This document shows positions 51,871 to 63,855 of a stretch of 64,000 nt of DNA, in pieces. Every line of letters starts with the position of its first letter. Position 1 is the stretch's first letter. The DNA is from Mortierella sp. BCC40632 (Eukaryota > Mortierellomycota > Mortierellomycetes > Mortierellales > Mortierellaceae): contig WAEK01000004.1 of NCBI GenBank assembly GCA_011634665.1, positions 1,351,501-1,415,500 on the forward strand. The letters are read 5' to 3'. Under the pieces are notes generated by a model, which was not told where the DNA came from, did not search any database, and saw nothing but the letters and a program-made list of their open reading frames with translations. The position numbers were made by a program, and so were the translations under genes.

Positions 51871-54401
51871 TGTCGTTTCCGGTGTTGTCGTCGTCGATGC
51901 CGACGAAGTCGCCATTGTTGCCATTCCCATTGCTCGTGCACATATTGCCGTCGTTGGATCTCGTATGGCGTCATCGAGGCGGTGATTGGGGCTGTGGCAA
52001 GGGAAATGACTTCGGTCGTCAGGACCATTTCGAACGGTTTCATCTCTGAAGGGTGATTGTTGTAGTTTTGGACATGCTGAAGCAAATAAGGAGGATGGGG
52101 GTCCTGAGATGAGTTCAGTCGGGGTATCCAGTCGGTGTTAAGAGTGTTTTTCTGCAAGCATGGAGAAGAAGACTGGCTTGTAGGTCTCTCTAATTGGTCA
52201 CAATTCATCATTCTATCGGATTGGGTCATGGTTGATAATGACAGCACCTGCGGATCTTTCATTACATTAGTTTCCCGCCGTTGTTGTTGTTGCTGTAATG
52301 GGTCCATTTCATCTAAGGAATCGCCTAGAGGAATCGTTGAGCGAGTAGAGAGTACCTTGTCGCGCGGTGAGGAGATTCCAGGGCTTGAGCCAGGACTCTT
52401 TGTTGAGACAGCCTGTTCAGCTTGCGCGCCATCGACTCTTGATCGGCAACGACAGCGACCGCTGTTAGCTGTTCTAAATGTTTCCAATGAGTTCCCTTGT
52501 CCGGGACTGGATCGTGATCTGGTTCTCGATTGAATTCCTGACTCTGGCGTTGACGCGGATCCCGACTCGGATGACCTCGATCCCGAATATATCTCTGGTT
52601 CAGAATCAATATTCAAACAAGTACTGCAATGATCCGGAGTCAATAGCATCCTCGATCCATCCTGCCATCCTCCCAGAGCCTCCAATAAGTCCGACTCGAA
52701 TCGCATTGTGGAAGGGGTGAACGAAGCTGGGGGTGCTGGTGAAGGTGAGTTCATCCGTCGGTCTCGGTCTTCCTGATCCCGGCCTCGATTACTATCTTTT
52801 TCATATCCAGTCCCTGTCGCGAACTCAGTCTTACTCTCTTCACCCTCTTTCTCCTCACCCTCGTCCTCTTCTACATCAAAGTCTTGACCTTGCAGCAACA
52901 TGTCACAGATACTCCTGGGGGGCGACCAATGATCTTCCGTCATATCTCCACCAAAATCCGACTCGAGAAAAAACCCTCGATTCTTCTTTCTCCTTCTTTT
53001 CTCGTTGACCAATACTGAGTTCTTCCTTATCTCCATGAAAGCAGATCCCCTGTACTCATCATTGCTCCTGAGCCCCTTCTCATGTCCTGGAAAATACTCT
53101 TGCAAACGATCCTCCAATTCATGGTTGTCCCTGGCTACCTGTTGATCTAGGGCCTCTTTGTACAAAGTCGTATCGCTGTCACTTTCATTCCAGAGATGAC
53201 CAGGTAAGTCATGTGAGCCGTCCAACGTCCTGAGCGACTCTCGGCGGTGGGAAAGTTGGAGTGGTCGTCCATGGAGACAGGAATGGGGCTCCTCATCTTC
53301 GCGCTGGGGGTGCCCACAATCAGTGACAGTGATGGCAGCAGCTGGGATCTTGGTTGTGGTGTCCTTGACAGTTGAGAAATGCTGGATACATGGGTACGGT
53401 TCAACGGTTGTGTGTGAAGCGGTTCTTATTCTGTGGTTCGATCGCGACCGTGATCGTGACCGTGGAGCGACAGAAGATCGTGTCGAAGAAGAAGCGGACG
53501 AGGCCGAGGACGCAGGAGAATATGAAGTACGCGATGGTAGAACGGAAGAGGTCAAGCTCGGAGACCAGTTGGGACAAGTATCACAAGGTGCCTTTGTAGA
53601 ATGAGCTGTTGTGGATGATGCAGAACCATCGGAGCATGCCGTTGAAGGGCGTATGAATGAGGAAGGTAAAGGCCCAATACCGAGGTGTGAATGACGGCGA
53701 AGTCGTGTGTCAGGGAGTAGCGTGGGATCGATAGAGGACCGCCGAGAGGAGGTAAAGGGACTCCAGAAAGTTGGAGACTCTCTCCGCTTTGTCCTATGAG
53801 CGTGCTTGTGGGGTTGGAAATGGGTATGGCGTGGGGCAGGAGAGATAGACATGGGCATGGTTGGCATGGAATGACGATGTGTTGATGATGCTGCAGAGGC
53901 AGCTTGGGCTCTGAACCGCGCTAGCCTGTCGTCACTGTTCTCATCTTTGGCCCAGGCGTGTGACCACGGCCATGCAGAGTGAGCGTGGCTGTGCGCTGCA
54001 GACCGGCCGTGCGGTATTTGAATGTGTTGTGAGTGGTGTGGTGGCAACTGGTGTTGTTTTTGTTGGAAGAGTAGGAACGAGTCCAAGGACGAAGTCAAGG
54101 ATGGGGTAGAACGCGGGAGTGGTGGCAGCGAGGTAGATGACGTGGAGACTGAGCTCGAGCTGTGGGACATGGGTGGAAGCGTCGAGGATGTGGTGATGGC
54201 TGACTCCGAAACAATGACGGTCGAGCTGAGGTCTGTTTGCGGTGGCAAAACCACGAGCATCCGCGCCTGATCTGAGCCAAAACCCTGTCGTGGGGACGAT
54301 GGAAGTAATGGCGACGATGGCGGAGACGACCTTGGGGCGCGGTTTTTTGGTAGCCGATGGTCCTTGTCGCCCTTTGGCGGGGCTGAGATGAGTAGCAACA
54401 T
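50961..54401 (-). CDS. Large disordered hypothetical protein, 1146 aa
   Basis: Not recognised. The ATG is at 54,399-54,401 and the reading is uninterrupted. The N-terminal 350 residues are Ser/Pro/His/Arg-rich. A more ordered-looking part lies near 380-520 (DRLQEYFPGHEKGLRSN, KNSVLVNEKRRRKKNRGFF with a nuclear-signal-like basic cluster, WSPPRSICDMLLQGQDFD). Then come acidic and Ser-rich stretches, a short conserved-looking block (TEVISLATAPITASMTPYEI, then RRQYVHEQWEWQQWRLRRHR) followed by an Ala run near 860, and a highly acidic Glu/Asp-rich C-terminus. No catalytic domain is visible. It is probably a nuclear or regulatory protein, by composition only. A decayed paralogue of its last 470 residues lies at 9,588-10,700, on the same strand. 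Confidence 0.8.
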
Positions 54402-54530
54402 ATTGGCAGAGTTTATTAATAGGAGAAGATATTAAGAGAACAACTGGAATGAGATGAAAGAGAAGAGCAAAATGGCTACGCCAATGCAGCTGATGGAGAT
54501 TCTGCCCACAATTGATGGATCACAATGATC

Positions 54531-54830
54531 TCAAAGAGAGAACAAGAGAGAACAAAAAAGTGAAGAGAGAAGAATGAAAGAGAGAGAGAGGGCAAGAGAA
54601 ACAGAGACGAACGGGTATAGGAGACTGACTATTAAAAGTGCCTCGTGGGCACAACGGCCTTCTCTCTTCATGCGGGTCAGATCAGAACGAACGCGAGACA
54701 AGCGAGAAAGGGCCTGCCATCTTCTCTCTCTCTCTATCGCTTGAGCCAATACCTTCATATCAAGAGCCTCGTCGCGTCTGTGACGCACAGCGGGGAGAGA
54801 GGAGCGCACCGGTTGTTTCCCTGTCGCCAT
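54531..54830 (-). CDS. Possible small protein, 99 aa, or first exon of an unresolved gene
   Basis: From the ATG at 54,828-54,830 the reading is MATGKQPVRSSLPAVRHRRD, then a helical, charged stretch (MKVLAQAIERERRWQALSRL) to about residue 65. After that the composition becomes Leu/Ser-rich because it enters a CT-rich tract. A possible donor (GTCAGT, about 54,631) at the change of composition suggests a real first exon with an unplaced second exon. It cannot be spliced in frame to the start of the 1146-residue gene through the nearest acceptor, because a TAA intervenes. An in-frame ATG at 54,860 is also possible. Family unknown. Confidence 0.35.
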   Translation of the reverse strand: MATGKQPVRSSLPAVRHRRDEALDMKVLAQAIERERRWQALSRLSRVRSDLTRMKREGRCAHEALLIVSLLYPFVSVSLALSLSFILLSSLFCSLLFSL

Positions 54831-54987
54831 TGTTGACTCCACAAAGTAGACAGACGACACTGATCATTGATCAGTCATGCGGTTCCATCAGCCGCCTCTC
54901 TCCGCTCTCTTCTGAAACCAACGCGTCTTCTTTCATTTCTCTCTCAATCTCTCACTCTCTCACTCGTGAGCGCAAACACACCTGTTT

Positions 54988-54991
<4 letters not shown>

Positions 54992-55026
<35 letters not shown>
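54992..55026. repeat. (AC)n microsatellite
   Basis: An uninterrupted AC tract of about 17 units in the short interval between the small reading at 54.5-54.8 kb and the 3' end of the capping-enzyme gene. Confidence 0.97.
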
Positions 55027-55028
<2 letters not shown>

Positions 55029-55094
55029 CCGTTCTTGGTCGACCATTTAGCATTCTTGTCATAGTTATTAAGCTTTATGGGGGTTGTTTTGTTT

Positions 55095-55180
55095 TCTTTT
55101 TTTTTTCTTTTTCTTTTCTTTTTTCTTTTTCTTTTTCTTTTTCTTTTTCTTTTTCTTTTTCTTTTTTTTTCTTTTTTCTT
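55095..55180. repeat. (CTTTTT)n tandem repeat
   Basis: Repeating C plus four to six T units. On the opposite strand it reads as a Lys/Arg-rich run that is not a gene. It lies just 3' of the capping-enzyme stop (55,281). Confidence 0.95.
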
Positions 55181-55280
55181 AAAAAATGCAAAATGATTTC
55201 CGCTACTGGACAATCAATCTTCCTCTGGCTTTGAATATCATCATCATCATCATCATTTTTTTTTTTTTAAAAAAAAACTC

Positions 55281-58200
55281 TCACCAACTCGGCCCATTGT
55301 GGCCTTGCGGTGGGATCGGTGCCCGGTAACTGACCTCGTGCTCGTTGCCAGCCCCAACCTGACCATGTCGCGGGGACGGCACACGCCCCGATCCACCAAC
55401 ATGCCCACTGCTTCCTCCTGGATGAGTGCTAAAATATCCATGCTCTGCTGCCATCATCTTGGACTGGCCATGGTGTGGTTGTCCGTGTGGAGGAGGCGGA
55501 AGCGACGGTGACTGTGCTTGTTGTGGGTGGTGGTGCAATGGTGGCGCACCTTGCCGAAAGTCCTGCTGCGATGACATACTATGTGAGTGGTGGGGTGGCG
55601 CCTGCTGTGGTGGTTGCGGCTGTGCCTGTGGATGTGAAGGAGGCTGCGCATATCGAGGTGGGGGAGGTCCCTGGCCAGGTTGGGGTGGACCATGGCCGCT
55701 ATATGCGCGTGGCCCATGGACCTGATCTGGTCCAAGGTGACCCATTGACCCTCGTCCCATGGGGCCTCTTCCATGCTCCTCTTTGGTCACCATCTCATTC
55801 TCCATCGCCACCCTCTGGTTACTTTCTGGGAACCCACGATAGAGTTGCTCATGAGAACCTGAGGCCGGATGATACGGTGGATAGCCTCCTGCATGTCTCT
55901 CAAGACCAGATCCCGGCGGTACTGGGCCCGGTGGTCCATACATAGATGACCGCCCTTGTCCGAAGGGTCCAGAATGAGCCTCATGCTCATAATAGCCCGT
56001 TCCAGAACCTGGTTCTGAATGGTTTCCTCGGTGCTGTGGTAGGGACTGCTGTCGATGGTATCCTGGGTGAGTTGGTTCAGGTTCGCGACCATGTTCAGCT
56101 TCCGGGTGGCGCCCAATCGGCTGTCCCTGATAGGGTGCTGGCTGGCCAGGTGGACGTGAGTGCTGTGAATGCGGCGGATGAGTCACGGGTGTATGAATTG
56201 GTCGGTGTGGATGCTCATAGCTTCCTTGGGGTGTCATGCTATTGTTGGGTGGAGGCCCGGATGAGTTGAACATGCCTGGGTGCTGCTCAACGGCTGCCTT
56301 CTTTCGTGGCCCTGGTCCTGTTGTTGCACCCTTTGCTGGATGTGGGATGGGGGCCTGTTGCATATGAGCTGTGGTTGCTCGCGGTTGTGCTTGGGATTGA
56401 CTATGGGGAATCATTCCTTGACCATGAGGAGGTGGTACACCTTGCCCCTGTACCCTTGCAAATTGCTCAGCTGACATAATCGAATCCTGTGGGTGCGCAT
56501 TCTTGCCTCTCGAGTCTGGGAAATGGGCTCCTGGGTTAGGGATGGGTTCAGTGATAACTGTAGCCTTTGATAAAGACGAGTTCCTCGAGTGAGATGGCCT
56601 CTCGTGCATGACTCTTGGACCTTCCGGATGACCCACCATTGGTACTGGAGGCACATGCTGTTGAGGATGATCCTGTCCCGGTGGATACACACGACTAGGC
56701 TGAGGTGGTATCATCTGCTGGGACGCTCCAGGGCCTTCCATCACTCCTCTCCGGTCCATCGCCTGTACGCTAGATGCGGAGGCAGGCACAGGTGACGGCT
56801 GATGCCAGCGCTCGAGCGGTGGTCTTTGAGAAGGCGGTCCACTATGAGGCACAGGGCCTTGTGGGTGCATCTGGCGCGCCTGGTATTCATAGTCATCGAC
56901 ACGATCGTTAAAAGGATGATCTGGTCCTCTCAGGTCTTGTGGAGGTCGGTGCATATTCATGGACTGGAGACGACTGCTCGGCACTTGACCCATGTAATGA
57001 GGCGGAACATCTAAGTGTTCATGTGTCGTAGGCTCTGGAAAGGCGGATCGAGATTGTTGGTGAATATTCCGTGCATTCACCCTTGGACTGGGTTCCTGCG
57101 CTAGACTAGGATTCATCCAAGCGACAGCTCCTGGACTTGGGGACCGTTCACGAATGTCGCCTGAATCTTCATCATTCAGAATAAATTGAAGTCTGGCCTT
57201 GGATTCGCGCTTCACAGGAGTTGGTTCCTTTCTACTAATTCCAATATCTGCAATCGGCGGCTGAAATGGAAAGCCTTCACGGTGGCGCTCCATATCAGAT
57301 TGAAAGACAGCAGGACCTTGTCTGGGGATCCGCTCATCTGCAGCTGATGGAGGGCGGATAACCGGTTGCGAAGGGAAAACAGGCGTCGTTGTCGCTGGCT
57401 TGTAAAAGACCCCGACATCTGAATGAGATCTCCGATGGTTGGATTCATGCTGTCCAATATCCAGCCGTTTACTGAGAGGCTGTCCATAGAGTCTTTCCTC
57501 CGCTTCTTTGGACTCTGGTCGTGGTTGCCCTGGACCCGCACCGATGTGATGCCCCATGTGGATTGGATGGTCCATCGAGTTAATCCTTCGGTGGCCACGC
57601 CCGAAATCTTCAGTGGGAATTGTCGGCTCTGTTTGGATAGGTGCTGACGGAGGTGCCGGCGTCGAAGGAGCCGAAGGTGGTGTGGGCGCTTGTTTTGGCA
57701 AATTAGGCTCGCTAGCGGCAAGTTGTCCTCTGGTTGCATAAGGATGAGAGGTAGGCGTAGAGGTAGGCGTAGATGCGTTTCCGTTACCCTTTAGGGTACT
57801 AGTAGACAGTGGTTCTGCGCGAGGTTGAGGCTTTGGGCTACTCTGGGCAGACTGAGTCTCTTGTCGCGAGTTGGCTCTAGCCTGTCGTGTCGAGTATGGC
57901 TGTCTCGGCTGTTCCTGTGGAGAAGCAGCCATCCGCTGAGCATTAAGGCCTTGTGCCCGAGTCACAGGAGAATCAGGATTGGAGTGCACCTGTCGTCCCT
58001 GTTGGTTAATTTGTCGTACAGGTTGTAGTCGGCGATCTTGGACCACAATCTCGGTTGCCTCCTGTGCTTTTCGTTTTTGTGCTAGCTCCTTTCCGATTCG
58101 AGCCCTCTCCTTAAGTGTCTCGATTTCCTCTAATCGCTTCCTCTCCTTTTCGATTTGCTCATCTCGTATCTTATCGATCTTTGACTGTGCTACCTTCAGA

Positions 58201-61200
58201 GCTCGGGCCATCGCATGGCGCTTTTCTTGGTCACTTGGTGTCTCATAGGCCTTTTGCTCCGCAAGGGTCAGGCTCACTGCTGGAGGGGTGATGACGGTGG
58301 CCTTCGCAGAAGACTCCAAGCTCTCAAGGTGGGAAGTGTTGTTCTCTGCCTTTGTTTTAGAGGGGACTGGTTGAGGCGCTTCGGATACTAAAAACGGTGC
58401 ATCATCCATTTGTACGTCTTCGGATTGGCCTTTTTCGACATGCTTTTGTAGGACTCTATGCTGAATAGATACATCTTCCATGCTAGAAGATCTGACGGTC
58501 GTTGATTCTAGAGATAAATTCCTTCCCACACCTCCTCTACAAAGTGGATCTACTGATGACGATCCTTGCTCTACTTGCTGGCCTTCAATGGATTCTTCAG
58601 GTTTCGGCTGGGTCGAGGAAATACCAGGACTTGTTAGTGGAGAAGGAAGTGTAGCGGTCTTCACTGTCAAAGAATCAGCTGGACTGTGCAACAGTAGAGA
58701 TGTAGGACTTTCAAGTAGTAAAGGCGCACTCATCTTCCGCAGAGCAGTAGATGATCCAGCGTCTTTCTGCACTGCATCCGATCTAGACAAAGTTTGCGTG
58801 ACATCAGATAGTTTCCGCTTTTGAGAGAGAGGCATCTCTGGTCGGTCACCTTCCGGAGATGACATGACTGTTCGTTTCCCGAGTACTGGTGACGATTTTG
58901 GGGCCAACTTCTCTGCCTCAGTTGGAGCCTGAGACTGATGGGCGGTCACAGGTGTGACAGATTCATCGACAGATACCATATTTTTATCACTTTGAGGCAT
59001 AGAATCGGATCGTTGTTCTGATTTGGGCTGGGGTATGTTCGATAACGAAGTCTTCGGCACCGAAGAAGAGGTAGGCGGTAAATGGAGTGTCGCCGCAGGA
59101 TGGGATAGTCCAGAGAGAGTTGGAGTTTGCGCTGGCGTTGGCGTCTGAGGTTGAGGCTGAGATTCCGCTGCTACAGCCGAATGATCAGTCAATGAAGTAG
59201 GTGGAACCGAAAGCTGGGGCGGAACACTGCCAGTGAAGTCCTTTGGTGTTTCGCCCAAGACTAGAGAACTCTTCCGAGACGACGACGCTGGGACGGTTGA
59301 GCGTTGCGAAGAATCTGCCAAGGTCGTCGCTTGAGGGTCCTTCCCATCGCTACCTCCAGTTTTCTTTGGTTTATCAATGGCAGGTACTCTCGGTACAGGC
59401 GTTACGGTCATCCATGGTTTGGTCGGTTGGAGATGTTCCGGGATTTGAGATAGCTTGAGAGGGTTTTTTGAAGCTGGTGTTGGGTGTATGCCCGCTGTTG
59501 ATGTAGCTGGCACAGACGTGGTGGAGGCACCAGAGGAAGTCGGCGAGAGAGCAGAAGCAAGCGTAGAAGTAGATTTGGGCGAAGGTGAGTGTCTTCTCTC
59601 TGATTTTTGAGGACTAGTTACAGATGTGGCTGGTAGATTCGTTGATGATGATGAGAACGATGATGATGGTGTCGCCTCCGAGTCGGAGTTCTTTCCGTTA
59701 GTGCTTAAGAGACGAGAAGTATTGCTGTTCAAGGGGGGCTCTTGTTTAGGTTGGTGAGCGACCGGCTTCGGAGGCAGTGGATGGGCAAGGTTTCCTGGGA
59801 CCGATAGTGGGTGAGGGGTTGGGCCATGTTCATCAATCGACAGTTTTCGCTCTCGGTCTTTCCTGGAAAAGTAGCCGTGGGCTCCAGAATGACTAGCAAC
59901 AGATGGCGATTGCAAATAGTGAGAGCTTAGACTGGGAGTGGGTAACGGAGGGTGTGCCTCCGATTGGCTAATTAGAAACCCCACATTGAATGGTATGTTA
60001 GATTGCGGACTGATCAGAGTGGAAATACGGATGAATGGTGGTAGCCATTTCCCATACCTGCTATTGCTATTTGTGATGGTGAGTGGTCGCATCGCTGGGC
60101 GCGGCACAGAGCCATTCGACGAAGTCCCGGCCTGCTCCCTTGCCTTCCATTGCGTCCTAATATTATCGATATGCGACTCCAGCTAGGATGTGAAAGTACA
60201 AAGTACAATCGATTTTAGTCATTCATGTACGCCACTTCTCATTTTCTGAATCAAAAAGATATATGCTGATGAAAAAGTGATACCTGCTCCTTGGTCACAA
60301 GTGAATCGAGTCCTTTGACAAGTGCCAGCACTGTACTTTCGTCGTCGACTTCCTTTTTGTCTTCTCTAGTTCGGTAAAATTTCCAGCCACCTGTACGAGT
60401 CTCCAACCCATACCCTTTCTCGAACATTTGAGTAGGCCACTGGGGGTCCCACCTAGAGTGAAAGAAAAAAAATGTACAATTAGACAAGTTCAGTTCCCTT
60501 TAAGGTATTTCAGCCAACTTATAGGGCTACTCCTACATACCAGAACTCGGCAACCTTTCCATCAGGAGAGTGATTATGCCATCTACTCATAAAAGAAAAA
60601 CAGAGCTGTCTAGTTAGATACTAGCACTAGTAGCTAAGAACAAAATAATGCCGATCAAGACAATTGTGTCTCCCTGACTCCCATCACATACTCAATAGCA
60701 AGGGTTGACTCTGGTGTGACATAGTCGTAGAACTTGGACCCTGATCCTTGCCGGACATATATGCAGTAAAGCGATTTCCTTTCCTTGCTCATTGTAACTT
60801 TGATAATAAATTGTGCTGTTGTTTGAGCCTTCCACTTTAGCCTATACGCAGTGAAAAGAAAAGGATTCATGCAAGAGAATAAATATTGGGCTCCGATGTC
60901 ACTGAATGATTACCACAGGAATCTACAGAATGTAGACCTACAATTTAGGGCTCGTCCCAGGGACGTAGGGTTGTCTGACAGGGACAAAAATCAAGCCCTC
61001 GCCTCCATGTTTATATCGCTTGCTTCCTGAAAGTATTATATTCATTCCATAGGATCTCTGCATCGCCTTTCGTTCAATAAAAAAAAAAAAAAAAAAAAAA
61101 AAAAAAGAAACAGAGTTCCAAAGGTAAGCTAAATGTACATAAAGAACAAACGGTGACTCACTCACTGCTAGTTTTTTCTTTCTCGAGCTTACGTAAATGG

Positions 61201-61940
61201 TTCCTTGGCCTTAGCATCAGCAGATTTACTAGCCTGGACAACCAATATATCTTGATCCATCATCTAAAAGGAAAATTCCATTTAACCTTGTTAGGACAAG
61301 TCATCTTTCCCTCCAACAAATATCGCGCATTATAGGCACAAACTTACTCCTAGACGGGTGCTATACGATCGTTGAGTCACAACTGTGCCATTGAGAACCA
61401 TCAAGTCGAACACCAAGAACCGTAGTGTTTTCTATTTAAATCCAGCAAGGTCGAAGCGAGGTTAGAAAGCCTGAGCGAATGCTTTTGCTAATCATTTGCT
61501 AAGTCCAGGAACATGATCCATGCGTATTTTGTACCTTGGCGCCCTCGCCCTCCGTGATCATCTCTCCATCGAGCAATGTGTCGTTTTGATATTTTGCGGG
61601 ATTGTCCCTGAGGGGGAGAAAAAAGTGCTGAACATAGGAAATGTCAAAGTGGCGGTCGATCTAAGATGAGAGAAAAGAGACCCGACCGGAGTTAATCGCT
61701 AGCATCAAAAGTCTGAAGAAGACAGACATGCCTATGAGGGAAGCAAGAGCACTGTACCAGGAAGCAAGCAGGACCCTTTGGCGTATGTGTGCTAAAGAGC
61801 ATGTAGCGGACACTGGCAACCTTTTCAGCAACAAAGTATTCCTCATTGGCGAGCTGTTGTAAGTGATGTGATTCAAACTGAACCGGGTATGAGCCAGGGA
61901 ACCTAAGCATGACGAGTAACGAGGAAACGAAGAAACGAGG

Positions 61941-61984
<44 letters not shown>

Positions 61985-62780
61985 GTACATTGTGAGATGT
62001 CGGCAGTTGCTGGACAGAAGATAAGGCACACGACCTTTTTTGGTAGGTAGGATAGGTAGACAAAAAGGATGTCGAAAAATTGCAGTCGGGGACTGAGCTG
62101 TTGACACTAGAACAGTTTGTTGTTTCTAGGAGCACGAGCATTTATGTTGAACAAGAGAGAGGGAACTGCTGGCAAAGGTCGGGTAGGAAAGGTCAGAATA
62201 TCCTGCCAATTCATAAGAAAGGCTCCCGAGTGCTAGCATCATCAAGAAATTTAATCATCATGTCTTTTGGTTCCTTGAGTGTCTCGCTTTTCTGATTCCT
62301 GTCAATGCACATCCAAAAAAAAAAGAGAGAAAGATGACCAACGTCCAAACTAATGAATGACACCGATGCAAGGACCACACAATCAATCAAATGCAAGAAA
62401 AGAGGTTCCTGAACCGACTGATTTATTGCGCGGGGGGAAAGGCGCCTACAGTCAAGTCGGAAGGCGAGGTCCTTGACTCTTTTGGTGATCCATTCGTTGA
62501 AATCCGAGCTGCTCCAATGGTCCATGGTGCCCACCCAACCAATGAACAGTGGTCTGCACCCCTGCGATCTCTGTTCTCAAGAACGCGTAAAAGGACAAGT
62601 GAGCGTTAGTCCATCTTTTTTTTCTCTTCTTTTCCGCAGACGGTGAACCTACCCTTCGGTCTTTGCTTGGAGAAGAGAGCGGATCCTGCCTTGGAGGATT
62701 CGGCGAAAGGCCGGATCGATGGGTTTGATAAGCTCAGAGGCATTTTGTTGTGTTGTGGCCATCCTTGGAGTCATGCTCAT
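55281..62780 (-). CDS. CEG1: mRNA-capping guanylyltransferase-like protein with about 1560-residue disordered C-terminal tail, eleven exons
   Basis: Predicted exons (minus): 62,653-62,780; 61,758-61,902; 61,535-61,660; 61,348-61,431; 61,193-61,263; 60,942 to about 61,078; 60,662-60,841; 60,541-60,582; 60,284-60,452; 60,058-60,182; 55,281-59,967. Phases agree except that exon 6 starts at a 28-T run without an AG. Family segments in order: FPGSYPVQF; motif I region EKVASVRYML; motif III DTLLDGEMI; IIIa RFLVFDLMVLNG; IV GGEGLIFVPV; V KLLKWK; VI YRTREDK. Capping enzymes transfer GMP to the 5' end of nuclear pre-mRNA through a motif I lysine. Here the Lys is kept but the usual DG of KxDG is AS. 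Exons 10-11 continue in frame into a Ser/Pro/Gln/His-rich tail with a coiled coil (KIDKIRDEQIEKERKRLEEI) near residue 1000. The total is about 1965 aa, against about 400-470 for typical fungal enzymes. The first ATG lies close behind a TATATAA, so the later in-frame ATG (MATTQQ) may be used. Confidence 0.8.
61079..61106. repeat. 28-base homopolymer at an exon boundary of the capping-enzyme gene
   Basis: A plus-strand A run, read as T on the coding strand, immediately before the codons IERKAMQRSYG. No AG acceptor separates the tract from the coding sequence, and the nearest upstream AG gives the wrong phase. Homopolymer length error in the assembly, or real length variation, is likely. Confidence 0.9.
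61942..61980. repeat. 39-base poly-A (plus strand) inside the first capping-enzyme intron
   Basis: A pure A run that reads as T on the transcribed strand, about 40 bases upstream of the exon 2 acceptor (TTAG at 61,903). It lies within the predicted 750-bp first intron, the longest intron of the gene. Confidence 0.9.
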
Positions 62781-63855
62781 GGTTATATAGCTCGGGATCT
62801 CAGTAGAAGCGTGCACTGACGAGTCGATGATGAATTTACAAGGATGCTGAACCGAGAAAGAGGCGCAGGCACATGAATGATGTTAACGTGTATCCTAGCG
62901 TCGTGGCTGGAGGTGTCAAGTCTGTCAGGTTGGTGAATGCAGGCTGGGACACCAAAGCGAAAAGAGAATAGAAAAACGATCAAGAGTGGCGAGTCTCAGG
63001 TTCGTTAGGAGGACAACCGGCGGCGAATATTCCAGCGAGAACAACACAGTCCAGGAGGAGAGAAGTTGACGGGGGTGGGGGTGGGCAAAAGGGTGGAGAG
63101 GTCGTTATTTATACTTTGTCTGGCTAATGCTGAAAGGATGATGGTTTGCAACCAGAGCAGGGTGACAGCTTGGCGGATGTCCCTGCGATCGGCGATAGGA
63201 TGGAAGATACTGTACAATGCCGGTGCGAGGGACGGCGAGCCTGGGTAGGGATCGGGAGTGGAAGAATCAGCAGGCGGCGCGAGGCGAATGATGATGAAAA
63301 GAAAAAAGAAAGAGAAAGAGCAATGCAAACAAAAAGGATGATGCGTTTGGACGAGACGGTGGCGGTGGTTACTGCCTGCCAGGTCATTGACACGTCGTTC
63401 TGCCTGGGCCTCTCTAATTGACAACCAAATGACGGTCACGCAGACAGACAGACGGACGGCAGACAGACACAGACGAACAGGGACGGTTGCTGTTAACCAC
63501 GCTGCAGGAGGCCGCCCGATGGGGTGCAGAGCCTCGAGCTCGGTCAGATTGCGACTATTGCCTATTCATTCTCCCCTTTTGCAGCACGGGGCACCAACAC
63601 TTTGCTACTGCTTCTTTTTGGCTTTCCTCCCTCATATGGATGCAGCTAGATGTTAATTCACAAGGTACTGTGCGACTTTGATTCTTCGAATCTATTTTTT
63701 TTTTTTTTTTTTTTTTTTTTTTCTGAAAATACGCATGGTTTTTCCTGTCGTCCGATCAGGCTCCGCTCACAGACAGAGGAAAAACCAATGACGAGCAATG
63801 GTGCTCAGCGGAGGGCTCGCCAAAGATTGATCCGACTTTATAATTTCGAAACACC
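62781..63855. promoter_or_regulatory. Upstream region of the capping-enzyme gene and intergenic DNA
   Basis: A TATATAA (minus strand) lies about ten bases upstream of the first ATG at 62,780. The remainder has GGGGTGGGGGTGGG near 63,071 and a CAGACAGA-type short repeat (63,440-63,475). A T run lies at 63,692-63,721. No exon is supported. Confidence 0.4.

Noticed and set aside
55088..55213. Lys/Arg-rich minus-strand reading
   Set aside because: Translation of the CTTTTT repeat on the opposite strand, downstream of the capping-enzyme stop.
62211..62534. Extra exon in the first intron of the capping-enzyme gene
   Set aside because: Exon 1 joins directly and in phase to the FPGSYPV exon, as the family order expects; the intervening reading matches no conserved segment.
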